Notes under the pieces: model-generated
Databases searched by the model: none
Told to the model about the DNA's origin: nothing
What the model saw: only the letters and a program-made list of their open reading frames with translations
Part shown: piece after piece, positions 10,544 through 23,515 of the stretch
How positions within the stretch are numbered: the first letter of the stretch is position 1
Layout: each line of letters starts with the position of its first letter
Program-made: the position numbers and the translations under genes
DNA from: Heliopora coerulea
Lineage: Eukaryota > Cnidaria > Anthozoa > Scleralcyonacea > Helioporidae
DNA length: 64,000 bases
Direction: 5' to 3'
Assembly: GCA_030142905.1 (NCBI GenBank)
Contig: JASJOG010000002.1
Span: forward strand, 2,292,501 to 2,356,500

Positions 10544-13500
10544 ACTGCCACAGAAAACGAAGGAAAATTAAGCTTTCTTCAGCGAAATAAAAAAAGGAAC
10601 TGAATGTCTAGTATTTTGTATTTATTTCTTTGTGGAAAATGATTAGGCAGCTGTTATCGATCTTAAGCGTGAGAATTTCACATGTGCTAAGCCATACAAG
10701 CAAAAGAAATCATTAGAGCGACTGAAAAAATACGCTATTAATTTTGTATGCAAAGAAAATTAATTTAAACAAACAGTTAAGTGAAATTTGAATTGAATAT
10801 GCTTTTTTTTATTTTATCTAGGTGTGGATTAATATATTGGCGAACGCGTTATCAAGACAAGTCAGTGATATCCTGAAACTGCACTGTCACTGGTGCTTTA
10901 AGTGTAACCCTAGAATACGATAAAATCTGCGGTGCAGTTGCGCTACTTACTTTTCATTGCCATACAGCATGGATATACAACTGACTGCTCAAAATTCGTC
11001 ATGTAAATGAACAGTTCGGCTTTATTAAGAAGTCTAAAAAACAAATGCATTAGGGCGACACTTTGATCGTGTATTTTTATAAATATTCTTATCATTTCGT
11101 ATTTGGCCTGTCTTTGAATATTCCCTTCACCTGTGCAGACCTCACGTCAGAGAATAGTAGAATCCATAGAGTCAAAGACAAAACACTGTTCAAAAATGTA
11201 AATACCTGTCGGTAAACTAGAGGTTTACAGATTAAGTTGAACTAATACAGAAAAAGGAGCTTTCTTTAATTCTTTGTAATAACATTAACCTTCATTGATT
11301 ACAGGTAACATGTTTCTTAAGAATCAAACTGAAGTTTGGAGATTTATAAATCACTTCTTTCGACTTTCTTTAACTCCTTTCTGTTAGTACGAGTCTATTT
11401 TACTCCGTTCAATGCCAGACGATTTTACTTGCCAAAGAGCATGAAAATTCTAAACATGAAAGAGTTATTTAAATTCCCCAAAAATTATTACATTGACGAG
11501 AAATCAAATTACAAATCAATTCTGGACGACCAGGAACAACATCTTTAGCATTAAACACAAACTTTCGATTTTCCGTATGACTGTTCCTTTTACCTCACAT
11601 TTAAACCCGTCAGAATCGATTTTGAAGACCGGTGAACCGTGTCCACTCGCTTATTTTCGGAAAATATGAATCCGGATTTCTGGGTCCAAATATGGCTACT
11701 GCGTTTCATTTGCTGAATCCAGAAACGGATCCTCAATCTATTGAGATATTTTAGTTAGATTCGATAGGTCAGGCAGGAAACTTAATTTGGAATTTTCCAA
11801 TAAAACTCAGCCTTAATATCACGAGAAAATTGCTTTAGAATTCTTAAAAAATAAGAAAAAAAAATAGCAAGGTTCGAAAAATCTGCCTGTAGTTAGTGTT
11901 TGTGTCATCGATTTTGGCGAATAAAGGTAAGCGGACAAAGCCTTGCGTGTCACACAAATGAGCTGGAGGAAAGTAAGGACTTGTTGAGGCATAATAGATA
12001 ATGGAAGATTTCATGATTAAAAGATCGGGAGACTATGAAAATATAATGATTTTGAAGCAACTAAGGCTCGGTGGGAGAACACTATTTTTTGAGTGTTTTA
12101 TTTACATGTTTATTTATAGAGCGGATTGTGCGTATAAATAACAACAAAGATAACAATTGCGGTTATTTATGATTCCATAAAACGATCAAAAGTTGACACA
12201 AGTCCGAAATTTCTGAAATCTAGTATATGAAAATATCGAAAATCCAAAGAATTCTTCAATTAGTTACTTATGTCTTTCTTCTTTCCCTTGACTCCAGATT
12301 GATCAACCCATGGCTTAGCTATTAAACCCCATAAGAGAGAAAATGATATTGGCTTTGTAGATATACCCTATGCAGATTTACTTTTCTATGGCAAACTCCT
12401 GACTTCGTATATCTAAATTTGAGTATAGCCCCTAAGGTTAACTTTTAAATAGGTAGAGAAATTATCATTATCAACAAGGTACCAGGGCTGTAATGCTGTG
12501 TCTTCTTGATAGACAAACGTATGACACACCATAATTTGAAATCAAATCACTTTGATGTCATATTACCAAATCATTATAAGCATAACTTTATATAGTTCTT
12601 ACGAATCAAGCCCATACACCATACGCAAACCTTTCACCCTAATTTTATACCGTCTGAGTTTGTGATACTATGTTTTACTATGAATTAAATAAAGCTCTCT
12701 TGTTAAGAGCAAAGGCGTCGGAACCATACGTCCATCATACTGGGCATGTATTATTCGGCTCATCATGTTGTGCGCTAGGATACGGGTATTATAAACTTAG
12801 GGTACACACTTAAGTTGTACATTGTTTGTGTCGGCTTGGCCATATCTTTTAACCGTGACTATAAGTAGACACTATCTGACAGCACTTCTGTATTAGCGGA
12901 AGATTAAAACGCAGTCCAAAACAAATGCTACAATATGATTGGCTTGGCTATTCACTAGAAAACTGAAACAAGACCAAGCTTGGTCCCTTACAGCTCGAAA
13001 ATGATACATAGGCGTAGCCATGGTCTGCCGAAATGGGCTTGGCCTGTCCAAAACGTAAGTATAAGCCCACTCAAAGTCTAGGAAAACATAAAAATTCCAG
13101 ACCTTTCAAGCTTCGTTTAAGAGAGAATCCTTGCATTCCCAACAAAAAATTGTTGTGTACCCATTTTGTGCCCTTCCACGGGTAGTGACTCGGCTGCACT
13201 ACGGCAAAGACGGATTTTGTTTTTACCTAAATTTAATGCTTTGGCCTCACTTTCTCTAATAATTCTCAAGGACTGCGCCATTTAGCTTCTATAAAGACAC
13301 TTAGACCATCGGCTTATTGTGGCTTGGGCATTGCCAGTATGTCCATATTTTGACCCCAACCAGTCAACCTCATATGATAAGTTTTTCAGTTGGAATGAAC
13401 TCAGATTCCACATGTGTGCATTATGAGCCTAATGACAGTTCTTCTCCTCTTGACCGTCCGACAATCTTAAAAAAAGGGATCTTGATTTGACGGAGCATTA

Positions 13501-16500
13501 CGTCAACACTACAAAATTTTCTGTCACTTGAAGTGCGAGAAAATCTGGATGTCGACTGAAGCGTTCATATGAGAAGCCATGTCCTGGCTGGTGTGAACAC
13601 TAGATCTAAACTCCACCACTTTTTTATTATTATCCTTGTAGAGTTTAGAGCAATTTACATCTTGAGGCCTGTGTTACTTGAAATTGAAGAAAGTCATCAA
13701 AAACTAACAAGCTAGCTGAAACGATCGATGTCTACACGGTTTGAATGGACCAAAACAGGACTTATCAATCTACTGTTCATAAGAGATTACTATCATTCAT
13801 ACTACGTGGACTCCCTTATGAAACAGGAAGCAGAATTTATTATTCAACTTACGCAGCATGATTTTCCAGCCAATCCAATGCAAAACCGAGTAATTGAATA
13901 AATCAACAAATATTGCAACCGATTCGTCGATTGGAAAGGTAAAAGGAATCCTAAACTGCGGAATATTTCCTGAGAAAAAAAAATCACAGGATCCTCATCA
14001 CAATAAATAACGTCTTTGCAATGTATCTGTTTCGACTTTTACCATGTTACAGCACTATAAACTTGGTCTTTTTAAACCAATCGCATTTTGCAAATTGCGA
14101 AGATTAATTGACAATTAATTTTCTGCTATTCCAAGCCATGTATGTCCATCGTTTTTGAAGCGCTAATTCGAACCGGCTCTTTGTTCTACAGAATCTTAAT
14201 TCAAATGCAGCTGCTGTGCCGGAACTTTCCCATGAATTGACCTTTACAAATCCTGTAATTCTCTTTTATACTCCCACAGAGATAGCACAACCCCCAAAGT
14301 GAACAAGTTACTCATAGAAAATAAATTTCAGCAAAGTAGAAAAGGGAACACATTCACCGGAAGAAATTAGCCGCTATGATTAGTTGTCTCCGACAATACA
14401 TTAATACACAAAATGCAATTTTATGATAGTGTATACCACTAACGATGATATTGAAGAAAAATGAAAAAATTATTCAATAATTGTGTTCGGTGTGTGGGAA
14501 AGCGTCCAGCTGTGACCGACAAAAACAAGCAAATTCTTCTAAGATATGAATATTATATGAAGGCAATTAGTTGGTTTGTTGATAAAGCTTTGAAGGCTGG
14601 ATTCGTCAAATTAGCAGCGAAGGGATGAATGTAGAATATTCGACATTTTCGACGCAGTGCCTCCATAGAATTGTGTTATATGCATATAGATGTAGACAAG
14701 TAAAATAATATTTTGTTAAAACTGTATGGTCCACAAACTGCATTCTGTTTTCTCATAAATTCAGGAGGGTTCTTATGGTCTAGATTACTCACATGTTACT
14801 GAATTTATTATGTAAAGTGAAATAAATATCATGAATATAATAACTTTCCAGAAATAAGAGACGTCATAGCTCATCAGTCAAGCGGTGTGTACATAAATTT
14901 TATTCATTAATGCAACAAACCTTGAGTTACTGCTTTATGTAAGTTGTTATGATGAAAGGTCTTCACTGCATGTAAAGTTTCTGTGAGTATATAGACCTTA
15001 TCTAACTGCATGGTGAGTTGTGAAGTTTTTATTTCGGGTGTTGCTAAATGCATCTGCTTCGACAATGACAGACTATTTTACTAGCTGAAAAAGTGGATCT
15101 ACACAACACATTACGGCACGATAAACCACCAACGTTATTTGATTCGCATATTAGGCGCGATATTAGACTTCCAAAACGTCGAGTTTTTACTGGTTTCACC
15201 TAAAAAGTTTAAAATAGTTTCAAATCTTCCTTGCAACGTGATTCTGCAACGACTAGACTGTTATCACAAACCGACAAGGGTGTCACATCATTTGATAATT
15301 TAAGTTTTAGGTTCCCAACGTTTAACTTCAGCAATAGGAGTTTCTCATTGAGACATTTTCTGATCATCTTTTAATTTTTTTCAATTCCCATTCACATCAG
15401 TAATTTTTTACTTGTCCCTCCTGTTGAAATGGTCATCAGATTATTTTGTATCAAATGGTTTAGTTTAAATTATTGTGGGCAGTATTTCTGTTTAGAGACC
15501 AAGCGATTGGCCGTCATAAGCCACCACCATAAGACGTTTAGTTGAACAACAATCGGTTTAGAATTCTTTGCTTCGAACATGCTGCCATTTTCAACTTCAA
15601 CCTTTACTAAATTTACATGAAATAAACCAACGAAGTGTGAATTGGAAACCAGAAATTTCAACGAAGGGCACCTCCACAACTTCAGACAAAATGCTTTCAG
15701 CGAAGTCGACTTTTAATGACGCTATAGTTTATTGGTATGCAATCATATTAGCGCTCAATTTGTTAAAGTCATTCTAAACATAGTTCAAAAAGTACATGCA
15801 ACGGATGTCTTGGAGGTTGTGAATGCGCTCCGGTACACTTTCGCAGTGCGCACTTTTGTACTTCGACAGTTACAGACGGGACAGACATTGCAAATCCAAG
15901 TTCGAAAAGTGGTTTCATGGATACATCAGTATTGCAATGATCTGCGACTATCAATACACTTAAACCACAGTTTCCTCAGACAGGAAAAATGCTATTCTTT
16001 TAAGAGAAATAGAACGACCTGGAGCATTACAATAAAAAAAACCATAAAAGTAAGAACAGCAGAACATAACAGCCAACACGATGAGTAATCTACACAAATG
16101 AGTTACACTAAGCACTGGTATAAATGCGATTGTACATGAGAAATTTCGTCGTCGTTGGTTATTGAAGCACAACAAAGTGAAAAAAAAGTCATTAATTCTC
16201 GCAGTTTTTATTTTAACTTACCAAAAAATATATTGAGGTTGGACCCTGGTAAACGTCAATCTTCTACATTCGTCCTCCAATTATTAAAGACTTCGTGGTT
16301 TTAGGGTTGGTTTTTTTTCAATGACCGATTTTGCATTTGAAGGCAAAGATCGTTTTCATGCAACGTCTCAGATTCCCCATCCACTTCATTATCGCGATGT
16401 GAACACAACTAAAATCTGACAAATTTCTGAAACTTCATCTGGTCTCACTGATTAGTCATCATAAATAAGACCCGATCAACATGCTAAGATTCTGTGGGAA

Positions 16501-18454
16501 ATTTAGAATCTGTCAAATGGACCCACCTTAATTTAGAACGCAGAAAACTTCACTTAGTTGGACAGCGCCAGAAGGACATACATATTATATATATATCGAC
16601 CTGGAAACCTTATTCCGACAACGCGTAAATACTTTTATATATTAACCCGTACGTTTCATCTCAATTTTGCTGGTGCCTTGGTCTTTAAATTTCTTGTAAA
16701 GGTATGCAAGTTACCAATGTTTGAGTCGCATATAATTATGGTAAAAACTAATTAAAATTCTAGGAGATTACTGCAAATTCGCAATATCTGTCTTAAGAAA
16801 TGAACAAATTTTGTTTGTAAATTCTCGATTCTCTGGTTTTAGGCATTTCCCGCATTTTGGGTATTTCTGGCTTTTAGGCATTTCCATGCATTTTTCTCCC
16901 TTATTTTTCATTGTCATTAGCCGGATCTTTTATTCCATCATGCTCCAGTTCTGAGATTGGAAGGTTGCGAAAGATAGAGTGCATGTGTACAGAAACCACT
17001 TCCTTTCAGGGATCGAGGAGCCCTTACGTTGACAATAAAAAGATTCAAACGACAAGAAAAATCATTGAAGAGTATTCCTTTCCCGGTAGGATGTTTTCTC
17101 TTGGCGGATAAGATCATCCAGCGTTAGCCAGTGTAAAATAATAAAAGACTGATCTGCAGCCGCGTAGATTACGGGGAGTGTGGGTGTGTGACACCCCGCA
17201 AGTTTGCAAAAATATAGAAAATTCGGGGAAAAAATAGATAGTAATTCGGGAAAAATTTGGTAAGGTAAAGTAGGTCAAAATCCCTTTTGGTTAGTAGTTC
17301 ATATTTAATTTACATATTAGGGTTTTGGAAGAAACGGTAAACCATTCATGGCCTGAATGTGCGTCAGATTAAATTCGGGCAATTTTTGAAAGTATACAAT
17401 GCTTGAGCACATTAAACTGGACACTTCCTTCCCAAATGAAAATGGGTTAATTATGTCCCTGCTGACCTGGCAAGGAAAAAGTTAAGAGTCTTGGAAAAAT
17501 TTGAATTATGTTTCCATTCTTAATCCTCTGGCTATTTATAGGAGCGGTTCTAGAGATCATGCTTTCATAAGTTCGTGCAGTGGAATGGTTTGGTATAACT
17601 TGAATTCAAACCTGATTTTGTCCGATACAATTCTGAAGGTGAAGTGTTAACCATTGAACATGTTATGTTCCAAAATTTGAATTTTTAATTCTCAGTATAT
17701 AAATAGATACGTTAAAAGTGCTGTCGAAATGTATGGGACAACATAACATAAAACCCAAAATACAAACAAACGAAATGAATAGCATTCTCTATTCCTTCCT
17801 CCACCCCGCCATCGGCCACTGGAGTAGCCCTTCCACATTCCATCTGGTCTGGTTCACCCGAACTTGTGCTCATGGCTTATGAAAGCACGAGATCGAATAA
17901 ACCCAGACCAAATCATCAAGAAATTACCTATTTATAAATAAGAAGTTAACTCTGAGAAAAACTCTTCACCTCACCCCAACCCTAATTCGAATTTAATCTT
18001 GACTCAGTGTTAATCCTGGACCTAAATCAAAGCGAAAAACTAAAATTAAAAGTGAGATTATGTACTTGGGAGTAGAACAAAGATATATATTAGCTCTACT
18101 ACCCAAGGACTTCGAGTAGCACTAAAATTAAAAGTGTTAATGACCTGGTTTTGGGCGATGAGAATTGGTGTTTTCCTCATAGCTACTTTACAAGTCATGA
18201 AGTCGTTATATAATCGGCGAAATCTAGCTTCCCTTAACGTAGGAACCCTTTCTAGGTCTGATAAACCCTCTTTTGTTTATTTTATCTTGATGTAGTTTAG
18301 CTGAGTAATATTATTTTATTAAACATAATTCGTTTTCAGGAGAGATTTTTTTTCCTGACAATTCTAAAGCTAAATTATAACAATCTTTTAGCATTAAGGT
18401 GTCGTTTTCTTTATGTTTTGGCAAACACCGGACGATTTTGTTCAACTATGTGAG
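10544..18454. other. Long gene-poor stretch
   Basis: No motif-bearing coding sequence found in about 7.9 kb. Small items: a fragment (about 11405-11435, atgccagacgattttacttgcc) shared with the MITE at 18.46 kb; a short inverted repeat at about 11668-11740 (atccggatttctggg against ccagaaacggat); an ATG-started 55-codon frame at 14461-14628; overlapping opposite-strand frames at 15.7-16.2 kb, the minus one with a hydrophobic stretch; and a 35-bp tandem pair containing ttttaggcatttcc (16837 and 16872). None supports a gene call. Confidence 0.5.
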
Positions 18455-18557
18455 TTAACCCATTAAGAGGGAAGTGCACACTTTATAATTTTTGCTATGG
18501 CTAACGCCAGACGATTTTACTTGTCAAGGGGAAGAGCCCTACCTCTCAATGAGTTAA
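18455..18557. mobile_element. 95-bp piggyBac-like MITE flanked by TTAA
   Basis: TTAA at 18455-18458 and again at 18554-18557 flank a 95-bp unit beginning CCCATTAAGAGG and ending CCTCTCAATGAG. These ends are inverted repeats with two mismatches. TTAA target duplication and CCC-type ends are the signature of piggyBac. The interior (gccagacgattttacttgtcaaggggaagagccc) has no coding capacity. A fragment of the same interior occurs near 11405. Confidence 0.7.
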
Positions 18558-19404
18558 TAAAGGATTAGGGCCTGTCCTGTTTAATCCTTTCACAGTGTAT
18601 CGCTTGTGCTACTCCTTTAAAAATAGAATAAAAGAAAGATTCACAGGGTGAGATATCCAGACATTAACAAATCAAGTAAACAAAGAGGCTTAACAATTTA
18701 CCTTAAATTTTTCTAATATTTTAGTATCTCAGTTATGAGAAGGGGGCAACAAAACATGTTATGCTAGTCATTTCATTTTTCAATCATGAATTCTGTTGTA
18801 TCAAGGAGACAAGGAAAAACAACATGTACAATAATGAACAAAGATGCAAGCTAGTCCGCGGCAGTCCAGGAATCGGAACGATAATAAGCGGTAAGGTTCC
18901 AGTCTCTGTATGAGTGTGTCTGACAGCGTGGTCCAAGGGTAAAATCTCCAATGGCCAGTTGCTGTCATTATACCGCTGCCAAAACGATTACCTGGATGTC
19001 ATGTACACAGTTCAGACTTTTCAGCGCATGCACATATGGCTTCTTAACTTAAATTGGAACGCTTCTATTGCTTTAAAAATTAGGGTGCCCACACAAACTC
19101 TGGCCCCCTTGCTCCTCCGCTTCAAACATCCCAGGAGACACAAGCAAAGAGTCAAATATTGTTTAGTTATTGTGCCTCAAATTAACAGATCCAACCAATA
19201 CGTCTGCAAGTGCTTGAACACCCAAGAACAAAACTAGTCTCTCCAAACAGCTATTGTTTTTATCAGTTCAAAGTTCAACCAACCGGTTTACTTGGAATGG
19301 TTATTGAGGGTGTTAACACTAATTCGGTTGCCATATATAGTTGCTAAGGACAGTTCATTCTAGCCGTTAACTTATTCCAGGAATGGATTACGGGATTTAA
19401 TGAA
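18558..19404. other. No recognisable gene
   Basis: An open frame at 18914-19237 (107 codons) lacks an ATG at its left end and its peptide matches nothing I know. The rest is AT-rich intergenic DNA. Confidence 0.45.
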
Positions 19405-19849
19405 TACCGTAAAAATTCGAAAAAGCGCCTTGGGCGCTTATTCAATTTTGAGACATTTAAGGTGGGCGCTAATACGAATCTGGGCGTTTATTCGATGGCG
19501 GTCGCTTATTCAAGTATGCGTCATTTTCAACTGATGAAGAACAGCTTCTTTTCAGAGAATAACAAAGCAAAAAATAAAGAGACTATTTCACTTTAACAAA
19601 GCAAAGCAGAATAATTAAGACGTTGTCGAGCAGTTTTATTGAGGGAATATGCGATTCAAAGAACTTTAGGCGAACCTGGAAATATCAATACAAACCTTGA
19701 CAATGGATATCACTCTTCCTTTAGAAATCGAATTAAAGCGCGATTTGCCCAAGGATAAGATGAAATGCTCCTCTTATTACAGGTGTGGGCAGGCTACTGT
19801 CTAGCAAAAAATCTACTAAAATTAGTGGGGTGGGCACTTATTCGAATTC
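19405..19849 (+). repeat. Dispersed repeat with GCGCTTATTCRA motifs, copy 1
   Basis: It starts taccgtaaaaattcgaaaaagcgcc and repeats the theme gggcgcttattca, gggcgctaatacg, gggcgtttattcgatggcggtcgcttattc, ending gggtgggcacttattcgaatt. A second copy with the same order lies at 52331-52684, starting accgtatttactcgagtaaatgcc. No coding capacity is seen. It is probably a non-autonomous DNA element or other interspersed repeat; superfamily not assigned. Confidence 0.6.
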
Positions 19850-19935
19850 ATAATCATCATCATCAAATCTTTATTACGCACAGCAAATTAATCAGGTGTT
19901 AGTAAACAATTATAAACTAGCAAGAAATATGATGT
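19846..19935 (-). repeat. Possible LINE 3' tail (minus strand)
   Basis: On the minus strand the sequence reads gtgcgtaataaagatttgatgatgatgat, a poly(A)-signal-like aataaa followed by a short (GAT)n run. CR1/L2-type LINEs often end in such microsatellite tails. The match is short, so this is only suggestive. Confidence 0.3.
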
Positions 19936-20149
19936 ATTAAAAAACTAAAATGTAAAATATACCATAAATCTACACATTATAAAACAACAGCAAAATAAAC
20001 CTGCTTTCCATGAATGTCGTGCCTATCCAATATAGGATTTTAGTGATTGTCGAAATTCATTAAGAGTTCAGCTTGCCTAACATAACAGGGTAGGCAGCCT
20101 ACAGAATTGCTGGTGTTCTGTCGACCAATGAAACTGAACTTGATGATTT

Positions 20150-20398
20150 AATCAGGTATTGTTTGGTTCATATGCCTACATATGAAATAATTCGCCACGA
20201 TAGGAATAAAAAGCGGTGGGGATATTTGTTTTTATAACAAAACTTCAATTGACTTTTCTCTAAGCACTGACTTAAAAGTTAATAATCTTCAAAATTTATG
20301 CCTTAAAATTCGGAACCCAAAATCAAAACTATTTATCTTTATCAACTGGTAAGACCTCCAAATTCTCCTTCAAATTCACCTTATCAAAGGTGTTTTCC
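20150..20398 (+). pseudogene. CR1/L2-like LINE endonuclease fragment
   Basis: Across several frames, the translation gives YCLVHMPTYEIIRHDRNKK, then a glycine-rich turn (GGDIC), then DFSLSTDLKVNNLQNLCLKI, then PKSKLFIFINW and RPPNSPSN. The order HDRxxxGG ... LCLKI ... WYRPP is the middle and end of the APE-type endonuclease domain of CR1/L2 LINEs. At least two frameshifts break it, at the glycine turn and at the RPP step, plus a stop (TAA) after INW. The fragment stops near 20398, where Penelope-like coding sequence starts directly. The reverse transcriptase of this LINE is not found downstream. Confidence 0.7.
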
Positions 20399-20400
20399 TT

Positions 20401-21450
20401 TAGCACGATAGATATACTTTGCAATATAAAGTCTTTCATTTCGACAATAGATTTTAGAAACAAATCCAAGGCATAGCAATGGGCACAAAAATGGCCCCCA
20501 CATATGCCACATTAGTAACGGGATATCTTGAAAAACAACTTTATGTTAAATACGAAAAAATCTTTGGAACCGAGGAAAGAGACAAATTAATTCAGTTTTT
20601 TAAAAAATTTTTGGATGACTGTTTCATTATTTGGAAGAAATCAGAAGAAGACCTACTGAAATTCCGTATCCTCTTAAACAGCCTACATGAAAAAATCAAA
20701 TTTACAATGGAGGAAAACAACGAGAAACTTCCATTTCTGGACATCTTACTTTACAAGGAAGGGAAGAAATTACACACCGACATTTTCTACAAAGAAACGG
20801 GCACACATGAGTACCTAAACTTTCATTCCTGCCACCCTAAATACACAAAACATAACATCCCTAACACATTTGCGAGACGGATATGTTGCATTATTTCCAA
20901 ACCAGAAGTAAACGATAAAAGATTATCGGAACTTCAGAACTTCTTAAGAAAACAGAATTATCCAAAACATCTTATTTCAAAGAGTATAGAAAAAGCAACC
21001 ACATTAACAACAGCGGAACTGAGGAACACAAAGCAACACTCTCATTAATCATTACGCATAATCCAAACAATCCACAAGTGACAGGGAAAAATCAAACAAG
21101 ACATAAATTTCCTCAAAAATTCCCGAAGAATGAAATGTGTTTTGGACAAGATAAATTTAATAAGTAAGTCGACGATAACCAAGAAACTTAAAACGATATT
21201 TAACACAAGCCCGATTTATCTCGGAAAAATCCACCGCCACTGTAACCAAATGCGAAGAATCACGATGTGCCACATGCAATATTTTGATAACCGGAGATTC
21301 AATAACATTCAACAATGGCAAACAATGGCAAATCAAATCTGCAGTGAACCGTAAATCTAGAAGTATTATATATGCAATAATCTGCACGAAATGCAACAAC
21401 TTCTACGTTGGCCAGACCGAAAACTTACGGAAACGAGTAACACTTCACAT
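20401..21450 (+). pseudogene. Degraded Penelope-like retroelement: RT core and GIY-YIG nuclease
   Basis: Coding remnant of a Penelope-like retroelement. In frame from 20404 it reads YTLQYKVFHFDNRF, a TAG at 20455-20457 where the family has tyrosine, then KQIQGIAMGTKMAPTYA, FLDDCFIIW (the catalytic Asp pair of the reverse transcriptase), LPFLDILL, and HEYLNFHSCHPKYTKH to 21048. Frame jumps follow (NPNNPQV, then RQPRNLKRYLTQARF), and from about 21226 a last frame gives CEESRCATCNIL and then SIIYAIICTKCNNFYVGQTENLRKR, the GIY-YIG endonuclease of this class. The element is 5'-truncated, has one stop and at least three frameshifts, and ends early in the nuclease against AT-rich DNA. It is inactive. 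Confidence 0.88.
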
Positions 21451-23284
21451 AATAATTTATATAATATTTATTTATAATTTTACATAATAATTGTGTGATA
21501 TTATTCTATATTATATAATACTATATTTTATGCAATGATGAAAATTTTAAGGAAAATTTGTTAATGTAAATTAAAGGACAAAATTGATGATATATTATGT
21601 AGCATGTCTCACAGAAGTGTATATTAGGTCGTAGACTAAATTTTTTCGGTGTTGTAGTAAGTGGGTTTTGCCACGGGGGCAGCAGACTGCCAACATTTCA
21701 TTTAGGGGGCCGCAATATCGTTCGGCTTCCCTTGAAACCAAATATGGTAATAGTGTCCAAAGGGTTTCTTAGTTTTTTTCTATTACACGCATTTTTATTT
21801 CAAAATTAAAGTAGAAAATAACATTATTTAAAATCTAATGTACCGTGCAAAGTATCAACAATAGTTAATATTTTGTTATACTTTAGAGTTGCATGCAGAT
21901 GTCAAAACTTGGACAAATGTGTGGTAACTTTCAGTATCTTTTAAATGAAAGGTTTAAAAATCTACAACTTTATGTAATTGTATTTAGTCTTTTAATGAAT
22001 GAATTAGTAATCCACTGTAACACTCCTTCCTCCTAAACTCAAAATGCGCTTTAACATAGGCGTAAAACTGTCCAAGTAATGTCCAACTAGTGTCAACAAT
22101 AAAGTCGATTAAGACATTTAAAGAAAACCACTCAGACTGAACTTAAACTTTGCTTGAGACCCCCTAACTACGCCATTGAGTTTTTTGTTTTGTTATATAA
22201 TATTATGCGACTTAATGTTAAGTGCTACGTAATTTTGTTATGTACTCAGTGGCTTTAAAATGATTATAGGACTTTTTAGGTCCTTTACTACGTAAAACTT
22301 GGAAAATGATAACGATGTTTGAGGATATTCTTTCTTTTGAAATGTATTAATATAATAGCATGTACTAATCCATTGAGATACGTTCAACGCCTTTGGACTG
22401 TATTCGTTTTCCAACCAATCCAGCATATCCAACAGTTCAACTGTCGGAACTTACCACGACCCACATTCATGTTTTGACGCCCTCAGTACCAGTCCTGCTG
22501 AATCCAAACAAAAATTTGGAGCTAGCGAGCAATGTTCTGGGTATTCGTCTGCCTAAACAACTATATAAGGAATTTTCAACCACGTTTGTGAAAGTTGAGA
22601 TTCGCATAGGTGACAGAAGGAGACACAAATCTTTGGGGTGTACTCATTACTTAGGGACGATAAAAGAATTTGACCTTTTTTTTTTAGAGATTTGGCCTTT
22701 TAAGTCACCTAGAATCTGGCATCACTGCATGGAACATGGAATTTCGAGCAAAATCTACAGACATCTACAGGAATATCTCCATTGTCAGATCTTAATATGT
22801 TACATAGATCAAGGAATACAGTTGAGCGTGTTTTGCTTCAAAAAAATCCTACCTTTCGCAATTTTTCAGTCGTAGAAATCGTAATACTTTGGCAATAATT
22901 GTAAGAGATTTTTTGCATGAATAAAATTCTTTTCAACAAGGACTGGAGTCGGTAACAGAAGAAATAAAGTGATCGCCCAGAATCACAGGTATAGTTGATA
23001 TGCTACGATGCGTCAGCCAAGGTAACTGTATATTGATATGGGTGAAATCTTTGTTAGTTGCTATCCATGGTAGTGCACAATAAAAACATACTTAAGGTTG
23101 ACCGAACTTTGCAAATTTGATAAACACTGTCGCTCATTTAATCACTGTGCAAAGTAGATTAGATAAATGATAGGATCAGGGCATGGAAACTTTAAGCTGA
23201 TAGGCCCTACAAAATATTATTAACGTACCAAAAGTTGTTGAGAAGCCTTCATGGTGGGAACAACTCGAAAATTTTATATTCTTT
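21451..23284. other. AT-rich intergenic DNA with one long unexplained frame
   Basis: The first 100 bases are almost pure A/T (21449-21535). A frame of 160 codons at 22393-22875 (+) is the longest unexplained one in this part. It has no ATG at its left edge, and its peptide (for example LNPNKNLELASNVLGIRLPKQ, in part) carries no motif I know. It may be an eroded exon or chance. Confidence 0.4.
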
Positions 23285-23515
23285 GACATTTACCGAACAT
23301 TTCCATTTCCATTTTATATCTATGTTTATAGTTGTATTATTTTACATTTACCTTACATTTACATTTTATATTCGTATATTTGTTAACATTCTTTTAGATT
23401 TACCTGACATTTACGTTTTACATTTATATTTTGCATTTACACCTATATTTGCATTGTTGCACATATATATTTTATATCTATATTTTACATTCTTTTACAT
23501 TTACTTGAAAGTGGT
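23285..23515. repeat. Degenerate hexanucleotide array (acattt/acatttat)
   Basis: Variants of tttaca, acattt and atttata recur for about 230 bases (ttacatttaccttacatttacattttatattcg and similar). The reading frame through it is therefore a low-complexity run rich in Tyr, Phe, Leu and Ile. It should not be taken for a membrane protein. Confidence 0.75.

Noticed and set aside
15732..16175. Overlapping plus and minus frames, one with a hydrophobic stretch that suggests a receptor
   Set aside because: No receptor motif could be found, the frames have no clear start, and both strands are open.
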